Notes: generated by a model not told the origin, from the sequence alone. Numbered from the stretch's first letter, positions 35,951 to 44,490 are shown. The stretch is DNA of 64,000 nt from Bacteroidia bacterium (GCA_030426955.1 JAUHXS010000002.1:434001-498000); one strand, 5' to 3'. Numbers and translations are program-made.

Positions 35951-35954
35951 TATA
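35947..35954 (-). promoter_or_regulatory. -7 promoter box for the His-rich gene/lipoprotein/TonB operon
   Basis: TATATTTG (minus strand) fits TAnnTTTG and leaves a leader of about 95 nt. Confidence 0.5.
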
Positions 35955-36007
35955 TAAGCAGGCTTATTATTTGCTCCCTCACAAAATTGGCATCTTGATT
36001 CTCATAG

Positions 36008-36081
36008 TGACCTCACAGGGATTCGAACCCCGAACCTCCGCATCCGTAGTGCGGTGCTCTATCCAGTTAAGCTATGAGGCC
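36008..36081 (-). tRNA. tRNA-Arg (anticodon ACG)
   Basis: A 74-nt cloverleaf. The acceptor stem is GGCCTCA / TGAGGTC with discriminator A. The anticodon stem CCGCA / TGCGG encloses CTACGGA with anticodon ACG, read as ICG after editing. The T-arm has GTTCGAATC. CCA is not encoded. The GIY-YIG ORF upstream overlaps the first 15 nt. No promoter lies directly before it; the nearest -7 box is at 36393-36400, ahead of the partial tRNA copy. Confidence 0.96.
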
Positions 36082-36321
36082 ATTTTTGTTAATAATATTA
36101 TGCAAATATGCTCTTCCTGCTCCACTTTTCAAATATTTTTCTCTATTTCTTGCTTCTTGAGTTGTCTCGTACTGTTCTTTGTAAATTAGCTTCCAAGGTC
36201 TAAACCCTTTTGTAGACTTTGTTTTTCCAGAGTTGTGTTGTTTTAATCTTTCATAAGGGTTACGAGAAATCCCTTTGTATAATCTACCATCTTGTAAGCT
36301 TTGTATAACGTAAACGAACAT
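36067..36321 (-). CDS. GIY-YIG nuclease-domain ORF overlapping tRNA-Arg
   Basis: A single GIY-YIG domain of 84 residues, of the stand-alone UPF0213/URI-like type. YVIQSLQDGRLYKGISRN contains the modified GIY (VIQ) and YIG-like (YKG) elements, followed by RLKQHNSG and KLIYKEQ. The catalytic Arg region and the conserved Glu (EARNREKYLKSG) are seen. Its last codons, GLIA and the stop, are the first 15 nt of tRNA-Arg. It lies between a partial tRNA 5' copy and the intact tRNA. Nuclease activity is expected from the family but the target is unknown. Confidence 0.82.
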   Translation of the reverse strand: MFVYVIQSLQDGRLYKGISRNPYERLKQHNSGKTKSTKGFRPWKLIYKEQYETTQEARNREKYLKSGAGRAYLHNIINKNGLIA

Positions 36322-36331
36322 TTTTGTTGTA

Positions 36332-36381
36332 GGTGCTCCCTGCCTCGCCGGCAGGCAGGTATCCAGTTATGCTACGAGGCC
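36332..36381 (-). repeat. Partial tRNA 5' copy interrupted by a 21-bp palindrome
   Basis: Minus strand: 22 nt (36381-36360) match the tRNA-Arg 5' end with two differences (GGCCTCGTAGCATAACTGG then ATA). Then comes a 21-bp palindrome (36359-36339), then GAGCACC (36338-36332), which continues the tRNA D-stem. The palindrome sits at the D-loop/D-stem border. The copy follows a -7 box directly, where the tRNA would be expected to start. Confidence 0.75.
36339..36359. repeat. 21-bp GC-rich palindrome in the partial tRNA-Arg copy
   Basis: CCTGCCTCGCC...GGCAGGCAGG on plus; it differs by one base from the palindrome at 24827-24847. Confidence 0.75.
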
Positions 36382-36392
36382 AAAGAACATTG

Positions 36393-36400
36393 CAAAGATA
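36393..36400 (-). promoter_or_regulatory. -7 promoter box upstream of the partial tRNA-Arg copy
   Basis: TATCTTTG (minus) matches TAnnTTTG. Transcription would begin just before the partial copy and continue through the GIY-YIG ORF into the intact tRNA. Confidence 0.55.
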
Positions 36401-36484
36401 AATATTTAGAATGAAACTAAGTTGATTGAATAATTGTTTCTATGTACAGTTTAAGTATTTTTACTAAACTATTATAAGCTTCAT

Positions 36485-36559
36485 TGTCATTTTGAACGGA
36501 GTGAAAAATCTACCTTAGTCATAAAATAAAGTTGGATTTCTCCTAACGTCGAAATGACA
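36485..36559. repeat. GTCAT-ended inverted repeat (TGTCATTTTGA type)
   Basis: Arms TGTCATTTTGAAC...AAAATC and GGATTT...GTCGAAATGACA form a long imperfect hairpin. It is a dispersed intergenic type of the same design as 24625-24690. It lies 57 bp before the thioredoxin-like gene. The rest of 36401-36616 shows no ORF. Confidence 0.6.
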
Positions 36560-36616
36560 TCGTTTGAGAATATTTTAATCTTGCAGCATTGAATGAGTTT
36601 ATTTAAAATAAATACT

Positions 36617-37132
36617 ATGCCAAAGCAAATGGTCCAGATTCTTTTTTTTGTTTTAATACTAAGTTATAGTTCTTTTGCTCAAACTTATCAAACAAAAGAA
36701 ACCATTGTTGAAGGAAACATTAGCCTTGATGTGTATGATTTCAAAGGATTTGAGAAACTCTTGAAATTAAAAGACGACAAAATCCATGTGGTCAACTTTT
36801 GGGCAACCTGGTGTGTGCCTTGTGTCAAGGAGTTGCCTTATTTTGACCAGCTAAATGCTCAATATGATGATGTCGAGGTATTACTCGTCAGTATGGATTT
36901 TAAATCTTCTGTTAAGAAAAGCTTAATACCATTTATTGAGGAGCGAAAATTATTGTCAAGGGTTATTTTGCTAGATGATCCTGATGAAAATACCTGGATT
37001 CCTAAAATTGATAAAAACTGGACTGGCGCTATACCTGCTACTATAATTTATAATAAAGACAAAAGTAGCTTTTATGAAAGGTCATTCAATTTTGAAGAAT
37101 TAGAAAAAGAAATACTTAAATTTAAAAACTAA
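36617..37132 (+). CDS. Thioredoxin-like protein (TlpA/ResA type), exported
   Basis: A thioredoxin-fold protein of 171 residues with an N-terminal signal segment (QILFFVLILSYSSFAQ). The active site is WATWCVPC with Cys at 66 and 69 in this reading, preceded by VVNFW. It should act in the periplasm in disulfide reduction or cytochrome maturation. A start eight codons upstream is possible, but the ATG at 36617 (MPKQMVQ) gives a better signal peptide. It is followed 11 nt later by a second thioredoxin-fold gene. Confidence 0.87.
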   Translation: MPKQMVQILFFVLILSYSSFAQTYQTKETIVEGNISLDVYDFKGFEKLLKLKDDKIHVVNFWATWCVPCVKELPYFDQLNAQYDDVEVLLVSMDFKSSVKKSLIPFIEERKLLSRVILLDDPDENTWIPKIDKNWTGAIPATIIYNKDKSSFYERSFNFEELEKEILKFKN

Positions 37133-37143
37133 ATCAAACAATT

Positions 37144-37734
37144 ATGAAGAATTTTATTTTACTATTATCAGCGTTTGTTGTATTTAACTGTAATGCAGGA
37201 GGCTACAAGATTGGAGATATTGCTACAGATTTTAGCTTAAAGAATGTAGACGATAAGATGGTTTCCCTTGCCGACTATAAAGATGCAAAAGGCTACGTAG
37301 TCATTTTTACTTGTAACCATTGCCCATTTTCAAAAGCTTATGAAGATAGAATAATCGCTTTAGATAAAAAGTATAAAGCGCAAGGTTTTCCTGTAGTTGC
37401 TATCAATCCTAATAATCCTGAGGTAAATGCAGATGACAGCTTTGACAAAATGAAAGTTAGGGCAAAGGAAAAAGGGTTTACCTTTCCCTATCTAATGGAT
37501 GAAGGGCAAAAAATATATCCACAATATGGAGCCACTAAAACACCTCATGTTTACATTTTAGAAAAAACGGATAAGGGAAATAAAGTGGCTTATATCGGTG
37601 CAATTGACGACAATAGTAAATCACCTAAGGATGTGACTAAAAAATACGTTGAAGATGCAATTGGCTCACTACTGAAAGGCGAACAGCCAAATGTAACAGA
37701 GACTGTCGCCATAGGATGCTCAATTAAAAAATAA
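37144..37734 (+). CDS. Thioredoxin-fold redoxin (AhpC/TSA-like), exported
   Basis: A 196-residue protein with a signal peptide (MKNFILLLSAFVVFNCNA). YVVIFTCNHCPFSKAYEDRI carries Cys at 57 and 60 in a CxxC motif. VVAINPNNPEVNADDSFDKM and the cis-Pro region KTPHVYIL are typical of the redoxin family seen in many bacteria. Likely a periplasmic or surface disulfide or peroxide-handling protein. Forms an operon with the preceding thioredoxin-like gene. Convergent with the T9SS gene at 37742. Confidence 0.86.
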   Translation: MKNFILLLSAFVVFNCNAGGYKIGDIATDFSLKNVDDKMVSLADYKDAKGYVVIFTCNHCPFSKAYEDRIIALDKKYKAQGFPVVAINPNNPEVNADDSFDKMKVRAKEKGFTFPYLMDEGQKIYPQYGATKTPHVYILEKTDKGNKVAYIGAIDDNSKSPKDVTKKYVEDAIGSLLKGEQPNVTETVAIGCSIKK

Positions 37735-37741
37735 GGCTGAC

Positions 37742-40159
37742 TTAACGCATTAAGACAACACTTCCTTGCTCTGTCGCATTCTCATCATTTTGCAGAATGC
37801 CTGAGAATATGTAACGGTAGACACCTATCTCTTGAAGTTTGTTATTATGTGTGCCATCCCAGCTAGTGCCACCATTGTAAATAATCTCTCCCCATCTATT
37901 ATAGATGACAAATTCGTTAATAGATTTTATTGCATCAGGATTGAGTGGGTAGAAATGATCATTAATACCATCGCCATTGGGAGAGAAAATACTTGGGAAA
38001 GCGATAGTGTTATTAATGACGTTGATTCTTATCGTATCCATATCTTCGCACCCATCTAAATTTTGGACAATCAAGTACAGCGTAAAGCTACTATCACCTG
38101 AAACTATCGGCATTGGAGCATTGGGCGTAATACTAGGAGTCCAGAAAAAAGTATCGCCAATGATATCTGTTTCAATTTGAACTTGCTCTCCCTGCTCTAA
38201 TAATAGAATGGTGCTTTTGATGTCGGCAAGTATTTCAAAATCCTCAATAAAAAATGAATCTAAATTATTAGCACTATCACATTCAGCAATCAGTTGATGC
38301 TTTTCGGCGGATTTATTGATAGTTCCCCAAAGTCGAGCGCTGCTTAAGGGAAATTTAAATACATAATTGGTACAAGTTTCGGTAAATAAGGTATCTGTGA
38401 TTGTGTCTGAAAAAGTAAGTATCGTATCCATATAAAAAGTTATGGGGATATCATTAGGATAAATGTCCATTAATGTCAGATTGCAAACAGAAACAAAAGT
38501 CACCACACTGTCGCATTCACTTACAGCACTGTCAATCGTAATGCTCAGATCATATAGTTCTTCAAAGCAGATTGGATTTCCAAACTCATCTACTAAAGTT
38601 GGTTGATTGAGATATGTATTTAACTCTGATAATGAATTGTGCGCTTGATTTTGCTGAACTTTAGGAACGGTAAGGTTGTCATTGATATTGACTCCAAAAT
38701 ACGAAAACTGATTCCATACAGAACGCGTGCCTACCCAATCATCATTTTTACTTTTAAATAGCTTGTATTTTGAAGGGTTTACGTCAGGGGCATCCTGACA
38801 ACTGCAAAGTATATTGGCTTGTCCATCATTAGTGATATCTGCTATGATGGGGTATTCAATGCTGGTTCCGGATAAACAAGGCTGAGCCTCAATAATGTTG
38901 CCATTTTCAGCATTTAGGATATGTAAAAATCTCTCGTCTCTATAAACAATTTCTTTTTTGCCATCACAATTAAAGTCAAACAGGCTGCTTCCAGTAACAG
39001 AAGATGACACATCATCAATTGGCGTTTCCCAAAGAATAGAAAAGTCATTGTCTAGTGCCACGTAGTTGAAAGCACCAGCGAATCCAATTTCTACCTCAAT
39101 ATCATCATCAAAGTTGCCCACATTAGCTCGACCACCATTGCCATTATTGGGAATAGACTTATTTCTTATGAGTGTCTCAGTTCTGGGGTTCCATGCGTAT
39201 ACCAAAGTCGTATCTGCTGAGGTAGGAGCATTAAAATGTAATACATTAGGAGCAACAACAATAATATCTAATAGCTGGTCATTATCAATATCTGCAATAC
39301 TTGGCATACCCCTTGGCATATCAATTTTTGCTTCTAGAATAGCAGTATCATTTTCGAGGTCAATGCTATAGACATGATTTCCTGTGATAAACTCCAGTCC
39401 ACCACATGCCATACAACTGTCATCAGGCAATACGTCCATTGCAATTGGTAAATAAGATGCTAGGGCAGTTATTAAGGTCGTATCATTAATAAATATTTTT
39501 TGTTCTCCTGTAATACTGTTGAAGATTTCTCCAAATACAGATATCTCGGCTGTGTCATCATAGTTGAAATTGGCAACAAAGGGAGCAGCAGTTCCAAAGG
39601 GGTTGTTTGGCGTCACGCTAGTTTCTGTTTCCCATATAATATTTCCATTGATATCGTATCGCATTAAATGAAATTTAGAGGTAGGGAAGCCAAGCTCAAT
39701 AGCTACAGTAAAAATATCGGCAAGCCCATCATTATCAACGTCTGCGATTGCTGGGTGACTTGGAGCGTAGTTGGCGGGTAGTGACCAAAAAGTATCAACT
39801 AGCCCAGTTTGACCATCAAGAATTTCTATGGTTCCGTTGGTGGCGATGACCATTTCAAAATCTCCATCACTGTCGATATCGCCTACTGCACATTGCATAG
39901 ATCCAGCTCCATCAATGAATGGAGTTGACCAGACCTGCTCAATTTCTAAAGTAGTGTCCCTTTCAGGAAAATAGCGACAACTCAAAGGAGTCTCAGGTTT
40001 GCTAAGAAAGAAGCCATCACAATAGCTACTATCTGCGCAGTCGTTATCATAGCAGTCTATTAGTCCATCTCCATCATCATCTATGCCGTTAGAGCAAATC
40101 TCTTGGGCTAATAAAATAAATGGTAATTGTAAGATAAAAAGGAATAGTGTTTTTTTCAA
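37742..40159 (-). CDS. Secreted FG-GAP/VCBS repeat protein with type B T9SS domain
   Basis: An 805-residue protein with a signal peptide (MKKTLFLFILQLPFILLAQ). Next is a Cys-rich DDDGDGLIDCYDNDC calcium-binding stretch, then FG-GAP-type repeats (AVGDIDSDGDFEMVIA, AIADVDNDGLADIF, SIADIDNDQLLDIIV, FDFNCDGKKEIVY) forming a propeller. The C-terminal gliding-motility CTD has FPSIFSPNGDGINDHF and IYNRWGEIIYNGG. The repeated DxDxDG loops bind calcium. Surface-exposed; ligand unknown. It starts 5 nt after the stop of the 40165 gene, so they are one transcript. Confidence 0.88.
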   Translation of the reverse strand: MKKTLFLFILQLPFILLAQEICSNGIDDDGDGLIDCYDNDCADSSYCDGFFLSKPETPLSCRYFPERDTTLEIEQVWSTPFIDGAGSMQCAVGDIDSDGDFEMVIATNGTIEILDGQTGLVDTFWSLPANYAPSHPAIADVDNDGLADIFTVAIELGFPTSKFHLMRYDINGNIIWETETSVTPNNPFGTAAPFVANFNYDDTAEISVFGEIFNSITGEQKIFINDTTLITALASYLPIAMDVLPDDSCMACGGLEFITGNHVYSIDLENDTAILEAKIDMPRGMPSIADIDNDQLLDIIVVAPNVLHFNAPTSADTTLVYAWNPRTETLIRNKSIPNNGNGGRANVGNFDDDIEVEIGFAGAFNYVALDNDFSILWETPIDDVSSSVTGSSLFDFNCDGKKEIVYRDERFLHILNAENGNIIEAQPCLSGTSIEYPIIADITNDGQANILCSCQDAPDVNPSKYKLFKSKNDDWVGTRSVWNQFSYFGVNINDNLTVPKVQQNQAHNSLSELNTYLNQPTLVDEFGNPICFEELYDLSITIDSAVSECDSVVTFVSVCNLTLMDIYPNDIPITFYMDTILTFSDTITDTLFTETCTNYVFKFPLSSARLWGTINKSAEKHQLIAECDSANNLDSFFIEDFEILADIKSTILLLEQGEQVQIETDIIGDTFFWTPSITPNAPMPIVSGDSSFTLYLIVQNLDGCEDMDTIRINVINNTIAFPSIFSPNGDGINDHFYPLNPDAIKSINEFVIYNRWGEIIYNGGTSWDGTHNNKLQEIGVYRYIFSGILQNDENATEQGSVVLMR

Positions 40160-40164
40160 AATGA

Positions 40165-42414
40165 TTAATTTATAATAGTAATATTACCAGTAAACGATCT
40201 GAATTCGCCATTAATATATGTAATATTTAAATAATACACATACACACCTGCATTAACTTTCTTGCCACCATATGTGCCATCCCAAAGGTCATTAACATTA
40301 GTGCCAATAAAGATTTCTTCACCATGTATATCATATATGTTCCATAAGACTTCTTCTGTACCACTACCAAATTGAATGTTGAACCCTTCACTACGAGACA
40401 AATTGATAGCATTGGGTATGAATATATTGCAATCAGAAACATCAATGTATAGAGAGTCTCTGTAAATACAATCGAAACTGTCTGTCATAGTGATAGATAT
40501 GAGTGTTGAGGTTTGAGGAAGCATCATTTGGTCTCTGCTACTTGAATTATCAAACGAGGTCGAAGGATTCCAAGCGAAATCTTTACCCCATTGCGGAGCA
40601 GTTAGAGCAATCGACGTTCCTGAGCAAATGATTGAGTCATTTGCCTCGATAACTTTGATACTTTGTTCAAATAGTACTTGAATCGAGTCACTTGCCACAT
40701 TGCATTCAGAGCTATCTTGAATAGTGATTTTGTAAAACCCACTTTCCCTTGCAATTAGATTAGGGAAGGTATCTCCTGTAGACCAAAGGTAGCTGGCAGG
40801 ATTGTTGTATAAAGGTACGATGTTGTATATACTATCTCCACAAATTACGGTGTCTGTGATCACGTCTACAAAAACATTTTGCGTATCTTTTAGGATAACC
40901 GTTATGGAGTCTGTAACGCATGATGCTTCACTAGTTCCTATGCTTAAATAGTAGGTAGTTGTCTCATTGGGACTTGCCTGAGGGTTTGATATAGTAGAGT
41001 CACCTAAAGTAGACCCAGGAGACCAACTGTAGGTCAGTAGAGATTCATTTTCAATTCCAATATCATTTATCTCTCCAGGGCATATGGTCAATTGATCACT
41101 AGGAATTTGATAATTGTAATCTTCATAAAAATAAAATGATGGTAAGCCAACTCCTCCCTGTCTTCCACCTAAGTCAATAGTTCCATATTCGTAAAATGAG
41201 TTTGTATGACTGTTAGCATTTTTAATAACGCTAATAAAAGTTTTATCATTGACTGCATGGTAGATGTTGCCATCTGGAGCAAGTTGTATACCCGTAACTA
41301 GAGTGTTGAATTTTGAAGAACTATCTCCAAAGACCATTCGTGCTGAGCTAGATATGTCTGTTGTGTGGCGATCAAATGAAAATATGATAACACTATCTAC
41401 TGCAGGGTCATTACGATTTTTTCCAAGAGTTGCATATATGGTACTATCGTCCTTTGAAAATTCAACACCAAAAAAATAATTACCAGTAAGAGGTGTTCTT
41501 GTTGGAGCAGCTAGCCATTGTAATGTGTCTTCCGAAATAATATGACCTGAGTCGTTATCAAAGTTATATAGCATTAACGATCCTGACACATCGGCATCAA
41601 CTATAACTTTGCCATCCTTGCTGCTTTTTAAATAGCCACGTCCCAGTTGTGCTTCTTTCCATGCAGGGGTGCCGTCAATCGGTAAGTTGTAAGAATGGTT
41701 TAATGAGCTAATTATAGCAGTATCAGCAATACCCTTGCAAGTTACAAGAAAGGCGTGAATCTCATCTTTAAAGTGTAAGCGGGTAGTAACCCAGTAGTCA
41801 GTTCCATTTGCATGTTTCGCAATAGCTATCTTTTCAGTAGTAGAGTCCACTAAGGTTATTTTATTTACTCCTATTGGGCCCAATGAATGTATGAATGTGG
41901 TATCAATATCGCCAAGTCCGTTATTGAGTTTCATATCAATGACTGTGTAGTGCAGGCCATCCCATTTGATCAAAGGACCTTTGGTATCAGCATTACTAGA
42001 GCCATCTGTTGTAAATACATAATATCGATCAGTGCTTCCGATAACTGGAGTAATAATGGCGGATTGAGTGCTACTTTCGTTTCCTGAAAGCATTAAATTC
42101 CACTGTGAAAAACTATTGGTGCCTGATGCATTAGGCATTGGGGTATGAGATCTGTCCCAAACCCTAATACCATCTGTATAAAACAAGAGGTTTCCATTTG
42201 TATCAGAAATTGTAGCCATACCCTCCAGAGATGGAAGGTTGAACATTCCAACGGGAATCTTATCAATTTGGCCATCTAATAGTGGAGTTGGGCTTCCTGA
42301 GTTAAAATCTAAACCTGCATTTTCGCCAAAATACCATACATTGGCCCGATTAGATTGAGCGTGAATAATAGAAGAAAAAACAAAAATGCTAGCTAAGAGT
42401 AAAAATCGTTTCAT
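40165..42414 (-). CDS. Secreted propeller-like protein with type B T9SS domain
   Basis: A 749-residue protein with a signal peptide (MKRFLLLASIFVFSSIIHAQ). The N-terminal half is homologous to the products at 5123 and 6748 (SDTNGNLLFYTDGIRVWDRS, DRYYVFTTDGSS, VEFSKDDSTIYATLG). Ig/PKD-like modules and a C-terminal gliding-motility-type domain follow (IFIPNAINLSRSEGFNIQF, WNIYDIHGEEIFIG, WDGTYGGKKVNAGVYVYYL). As at 6748, the NGDGxND turn is changed. Operon with 37742. Confidence 0.86.
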   Translation of the reverse strand: MKRFLLLASIFVFSSIIHAQSNRANVWYFGENAGLDFNSGSPTPLLDGQIDKIPVGMFNLPSLEGMATISDTNGNLLFYTDGIRVWDRSHTPMPNASGTNSFSQWNLMLSGNESSTQSAIITPVIGSTDRYYVFTTDGSSNADTKGPLIKWDGLHYTVIDMKLNNGLGDIDTTFIHSLGPIGVNKITLVDSTTEKIAIAKHANGTDYWVTTRLHFKDEIHAFLVTCKGIADTAIISSLNHSYNLPIDGTPAWKEAQLGRGYLKSSKDGKVIVDADVSGSLMLYNFDNDSGHIISEDTLQWLAAPTRTPLTGNYFFGVEFSKDDSTIYATLGKNRNDPAVDSVIIFSFDRHTTDISSSARMVFGDSSSKFNTLVTGIQLAPDGNIYHAVNDKTFISVIKNANSHTNSFYEYGTIDLGGRQGGVGLPSFYFYEDYNYQIPSDQLTICPGEINDIGIENESLLTYSWSPGSTLGDSTISNPQASPNETTTYYLSIGTSEASCVTDSITVILKDTQNVFVDVITDTVICGDSIYNIVPLYNNPASYLWSTGDTFPNLIARESGFYKITIQDSSECNVASDSIQVLFEQSIKVIEANDSIICSGTSIALTAPQWGKDFAWNPSTSFDNSSSRDQMMLPQTSTLISITMTDSFDCIYRDSLYIDVSDCNIFIPNAINLSRSEGFNIQFGSGTEEVLWNIYDIHGEEIFIGTNVNDLWDGTYGGKKVNAGVYVYYLNITYINGEFRSFTGNITIIN

Positions 42415-42480
42415 ATGCTGTTTTATCTTTCACTTAAATTAGCCAATTAATAATATTTTTTTTGCTCTTTTTAAATATAT

Positions 42481-42491
42481 AATTACAAGGC
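42481..42491 (-). promoter_or_regulatory. Shared 11-bp motif upstream of T9SS gene (GCCTTGTAATT)
   Basis: The same 11 bases occur at 44410-44420, about 70 bp upstream of the other leftward T9SS gene in this module. Could be a common regulatory site; chance is not ruled out. Confidence 0.3.
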
Positions 42492-42556
42492 TATATTAGT
42501 ATATATATGTTTAATATATTGTATTATAATTGTTTTATATTTAATATTTTACAATG

Positions 42557-44338
42557 CTACTGTGAAATAAAGTATTGAATCAAATTTTGTTCTGATTTCT
42601 TAGTCACTTTCAGATAATATAATCCTTTCGGTAAGTCAGAGAGGTCTATTTGCGTAGTGGCCTGAGTGATTGGGATTGCAGTTTTTACTATTTGTCCATA
42701 TTGATTTAAAATAGCATAAGACTGTAGTGAGTGATCATTTGAGTTGAAGTAAATGGTTTGTTTTGCTGGGTTAGGGAAGATGTTAATTGAGCTGGATTTT
42801 AATAAATGAGTAATATTGTTTGGCGTATCTGTGTCATTAGAATCTACTGTTATAGTCATGCTACTGTTGCTAGTATAAGAGCAATTTCTATGTTGTGCAA
42901 ACAAGTTCATCTTGAAACTGCCTGCTGCCATATATACATAGGAGGTGTCAATTGCATAAGAGAAGTTTTGCATTAAGGTCCTCCAGAAATAAGCGTCTGC
43001 ATTTGTAGAAGTATTGGTGAAAAACACAGTGTCTCCTATTAAAACTGAAGTATCTGAAGCAATAAAGCTAGATGCTGGTTTAGGGATAATAGTTACGGAT
43101 CGGCTAGCAGTATCAACTATTCCACCAATGGTACCTATTAAGTCTATTTCAAATGTACCAGTTGAGTTAAAGGTAAATGAAAGCGTATCTGATACATTGG
43201 ATATTGATGAGTCATTCACTAACCATTGGTAGCTATCAAAACCATTAGAAGTGTTTTCAAGGAAAATTGTATATCCAATACAGAAGGTATCTCCCGATGT
43301 GATATTAAAACCAATATTGGTAATCGTATCCTTAGTAAGGATTAAAATAAGTCCATCATTGCCAATAATTACACCAGAAGAAGTATCATGCATATAAATA
43401 TCATTTAGCTTGATTATTGAGCCTGTTGTGGCTTCTGTCCATGAGATACCGCCATCCAGTGTTTGTGCTATAAATCCAGAATCTCCAACTACATATCCTG
43501 TTGTTGAATCAATTAATTGTATCGCATTTAACTTTTGATTTGTACGGCTGACGCTCCAAGAGTTGCCACCATCTATTGTTTTTAAGATCACTCCTTTATC
43601 TTTTTCTGATCCTATAACATATCCATTTAAACTATCGATGAAAAACACATCATTATATATGGTTTGTCGGTTGTGAGATACGAGTGTGTCATGAGCATGT
43701 ATCTCTGTCCAAGTATTGCCATAGTCATTGGTTCTTGCAATAGCACCAGAACGCCCTACAGCATATCCTATTCTGCTATTGACAAACCAAATTGCCGAGC
43801 CTGAAGTGGAATCTATTCCGACTAAAACATTTTTGTTAGTCCAAGTCTGGCCACCATCAGTAGATTGTTTGATTTGTAATGGGCAAGGTGCCGTGTTGCA
43901 AGCTGCTCCACCAGTTCCTTCTCCAATAAGGTATCCTGTGTCTATAGTTGGGAAAGATATATTTTTAACATTGAAACTATTTAGCTCATATCCGCTACTC
44001 CACATATTTCCTGAATCGCTTGTATATACTAGTTTAGCCTTAGCCTGGAAGCCAACAAACTTTGCGTCTCCCATAGCATAACCCTGTTCTGCAGTTGGGA
44101 AATAAACTGCATTAAGAGTGGCATCGTGTGTGAATACAGTATTCCAGTTATGTCCAATACCTGTTGTTCTTAACACTACACCAGCAGTTCCTACTACATG
44201 CCCTATGCTATCACTCGAAAAGTCAATGCTTAATAGGTGTGCAAACGTTCCAGATGCGACTGTTTTCCATGAAGAATTTCCTATTGATTGGGTATAGAGA
44301 CCGCATATTATTGATAATGTGAGTATTGTTGCTTTCAT
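42557..44338 (-). CDS. Secreted YCF48/BNR-repeat protein with type A T9SS domain
   Basis: A protein of about 593 residues. The start at 44338 (MKATILTLSIICGLYTQSIG) gives a proper signal peptide. Residues about 25-320 contain repeats like TTDGGNSW and DYGNTWTEIHAHD that form a beta-propeller related to photosystem II assembly factor YCF48. A PKD domain (SFIASDTSVLIGDTVFFTN) follows, then a Por-type sorting domain: INIFPNPAKQTIYF, QIDLSDLPKGLYYLKV and a basic end. Surface protein, ligand unknown. Divergent from the SKSEKR-family gene at 44491. Confidence 0.87.
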   Translation of the reverse strand: MKATILTLSIICGLYTQSIGNSSWKTVASGTFAHLLSIDFSSDSIGHVVGTAGVVLRTTGIGHNWNTVFTHDATLNAVYFPTAEQGYAMGDAKFVGFQAKAKLVYTSDSGNMWSSGYELNSFNVKNISFPTIDTGYLIGEGTGGAACNTAPCPLQIKQSTDGGQTWTNKNVLVGIDSTSGSAIWFVNSRIGYAVGRSGAIARTNDYGNTWTEIHAHDTLVSHNRQTIYNDVFFIDSLNGYVIGSEKDKGVILKTIDGGNSWSVSRTNQKLNAIQLIDSTTGYVVGDSGFIAQTLDGGISWTEATTGSIIKLNDIYMHDTSSGVIIGNDGLILILTKDTITNIGFNITSGDTFCIGYTIFLENTSNGFDSYQWLVNDSSISNVSDTLSFTFNSTGTFEIDLIGTIGGIVDTASRSVTIIPKPASSFIASDTSVLIGDTVFFTNTSTNADAYFWRTLMQNFSYAIDTSYVYMAAGSFKMNLFAQHRNCSYTSNSSMTITVDSNDTDTPNNITHLLKSSSINIFPNPAKQTIYFNSNDHSLQSYAILNQYGQIVKTAIPITQATTQIDLSDLPKGLYYLKVTKKSEQNLIQYFISQ

Positions 44339-44409
44339 GTTCTTAATAACTTTTGACAAGCTTTAAGGTATTTATAGTTTACTGTATATTTACAGCGCTG
44401 TTTGAAAAA

Positions 44410-44420
44410 AATTACAAGGC
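44410..44420 (-). promoter_or_regulatory. Shared 11-bp motif (GCCTTGTAATT), second copy
   Basis: Same sequence as 42481-42491, in the divergent region between the T9SS gene and the SKSEKR gene. Confidence 0.3.
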
Positions 44421-44490
44421 AAATATTTTGTTTTGCTAGTTAAGTGATTTGTATTCAGTATATTGTTGTTTATTTTGATAGAAAAGCTAT

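Noticed and set aside
42557-44338. YCF48-like repeats as evidence of a photosystem gene
   Set aside because: These BNR-type repeats are common in secreted Bacteroidota propeller proteins; the signal peptide and T9SS domain settle the matter.
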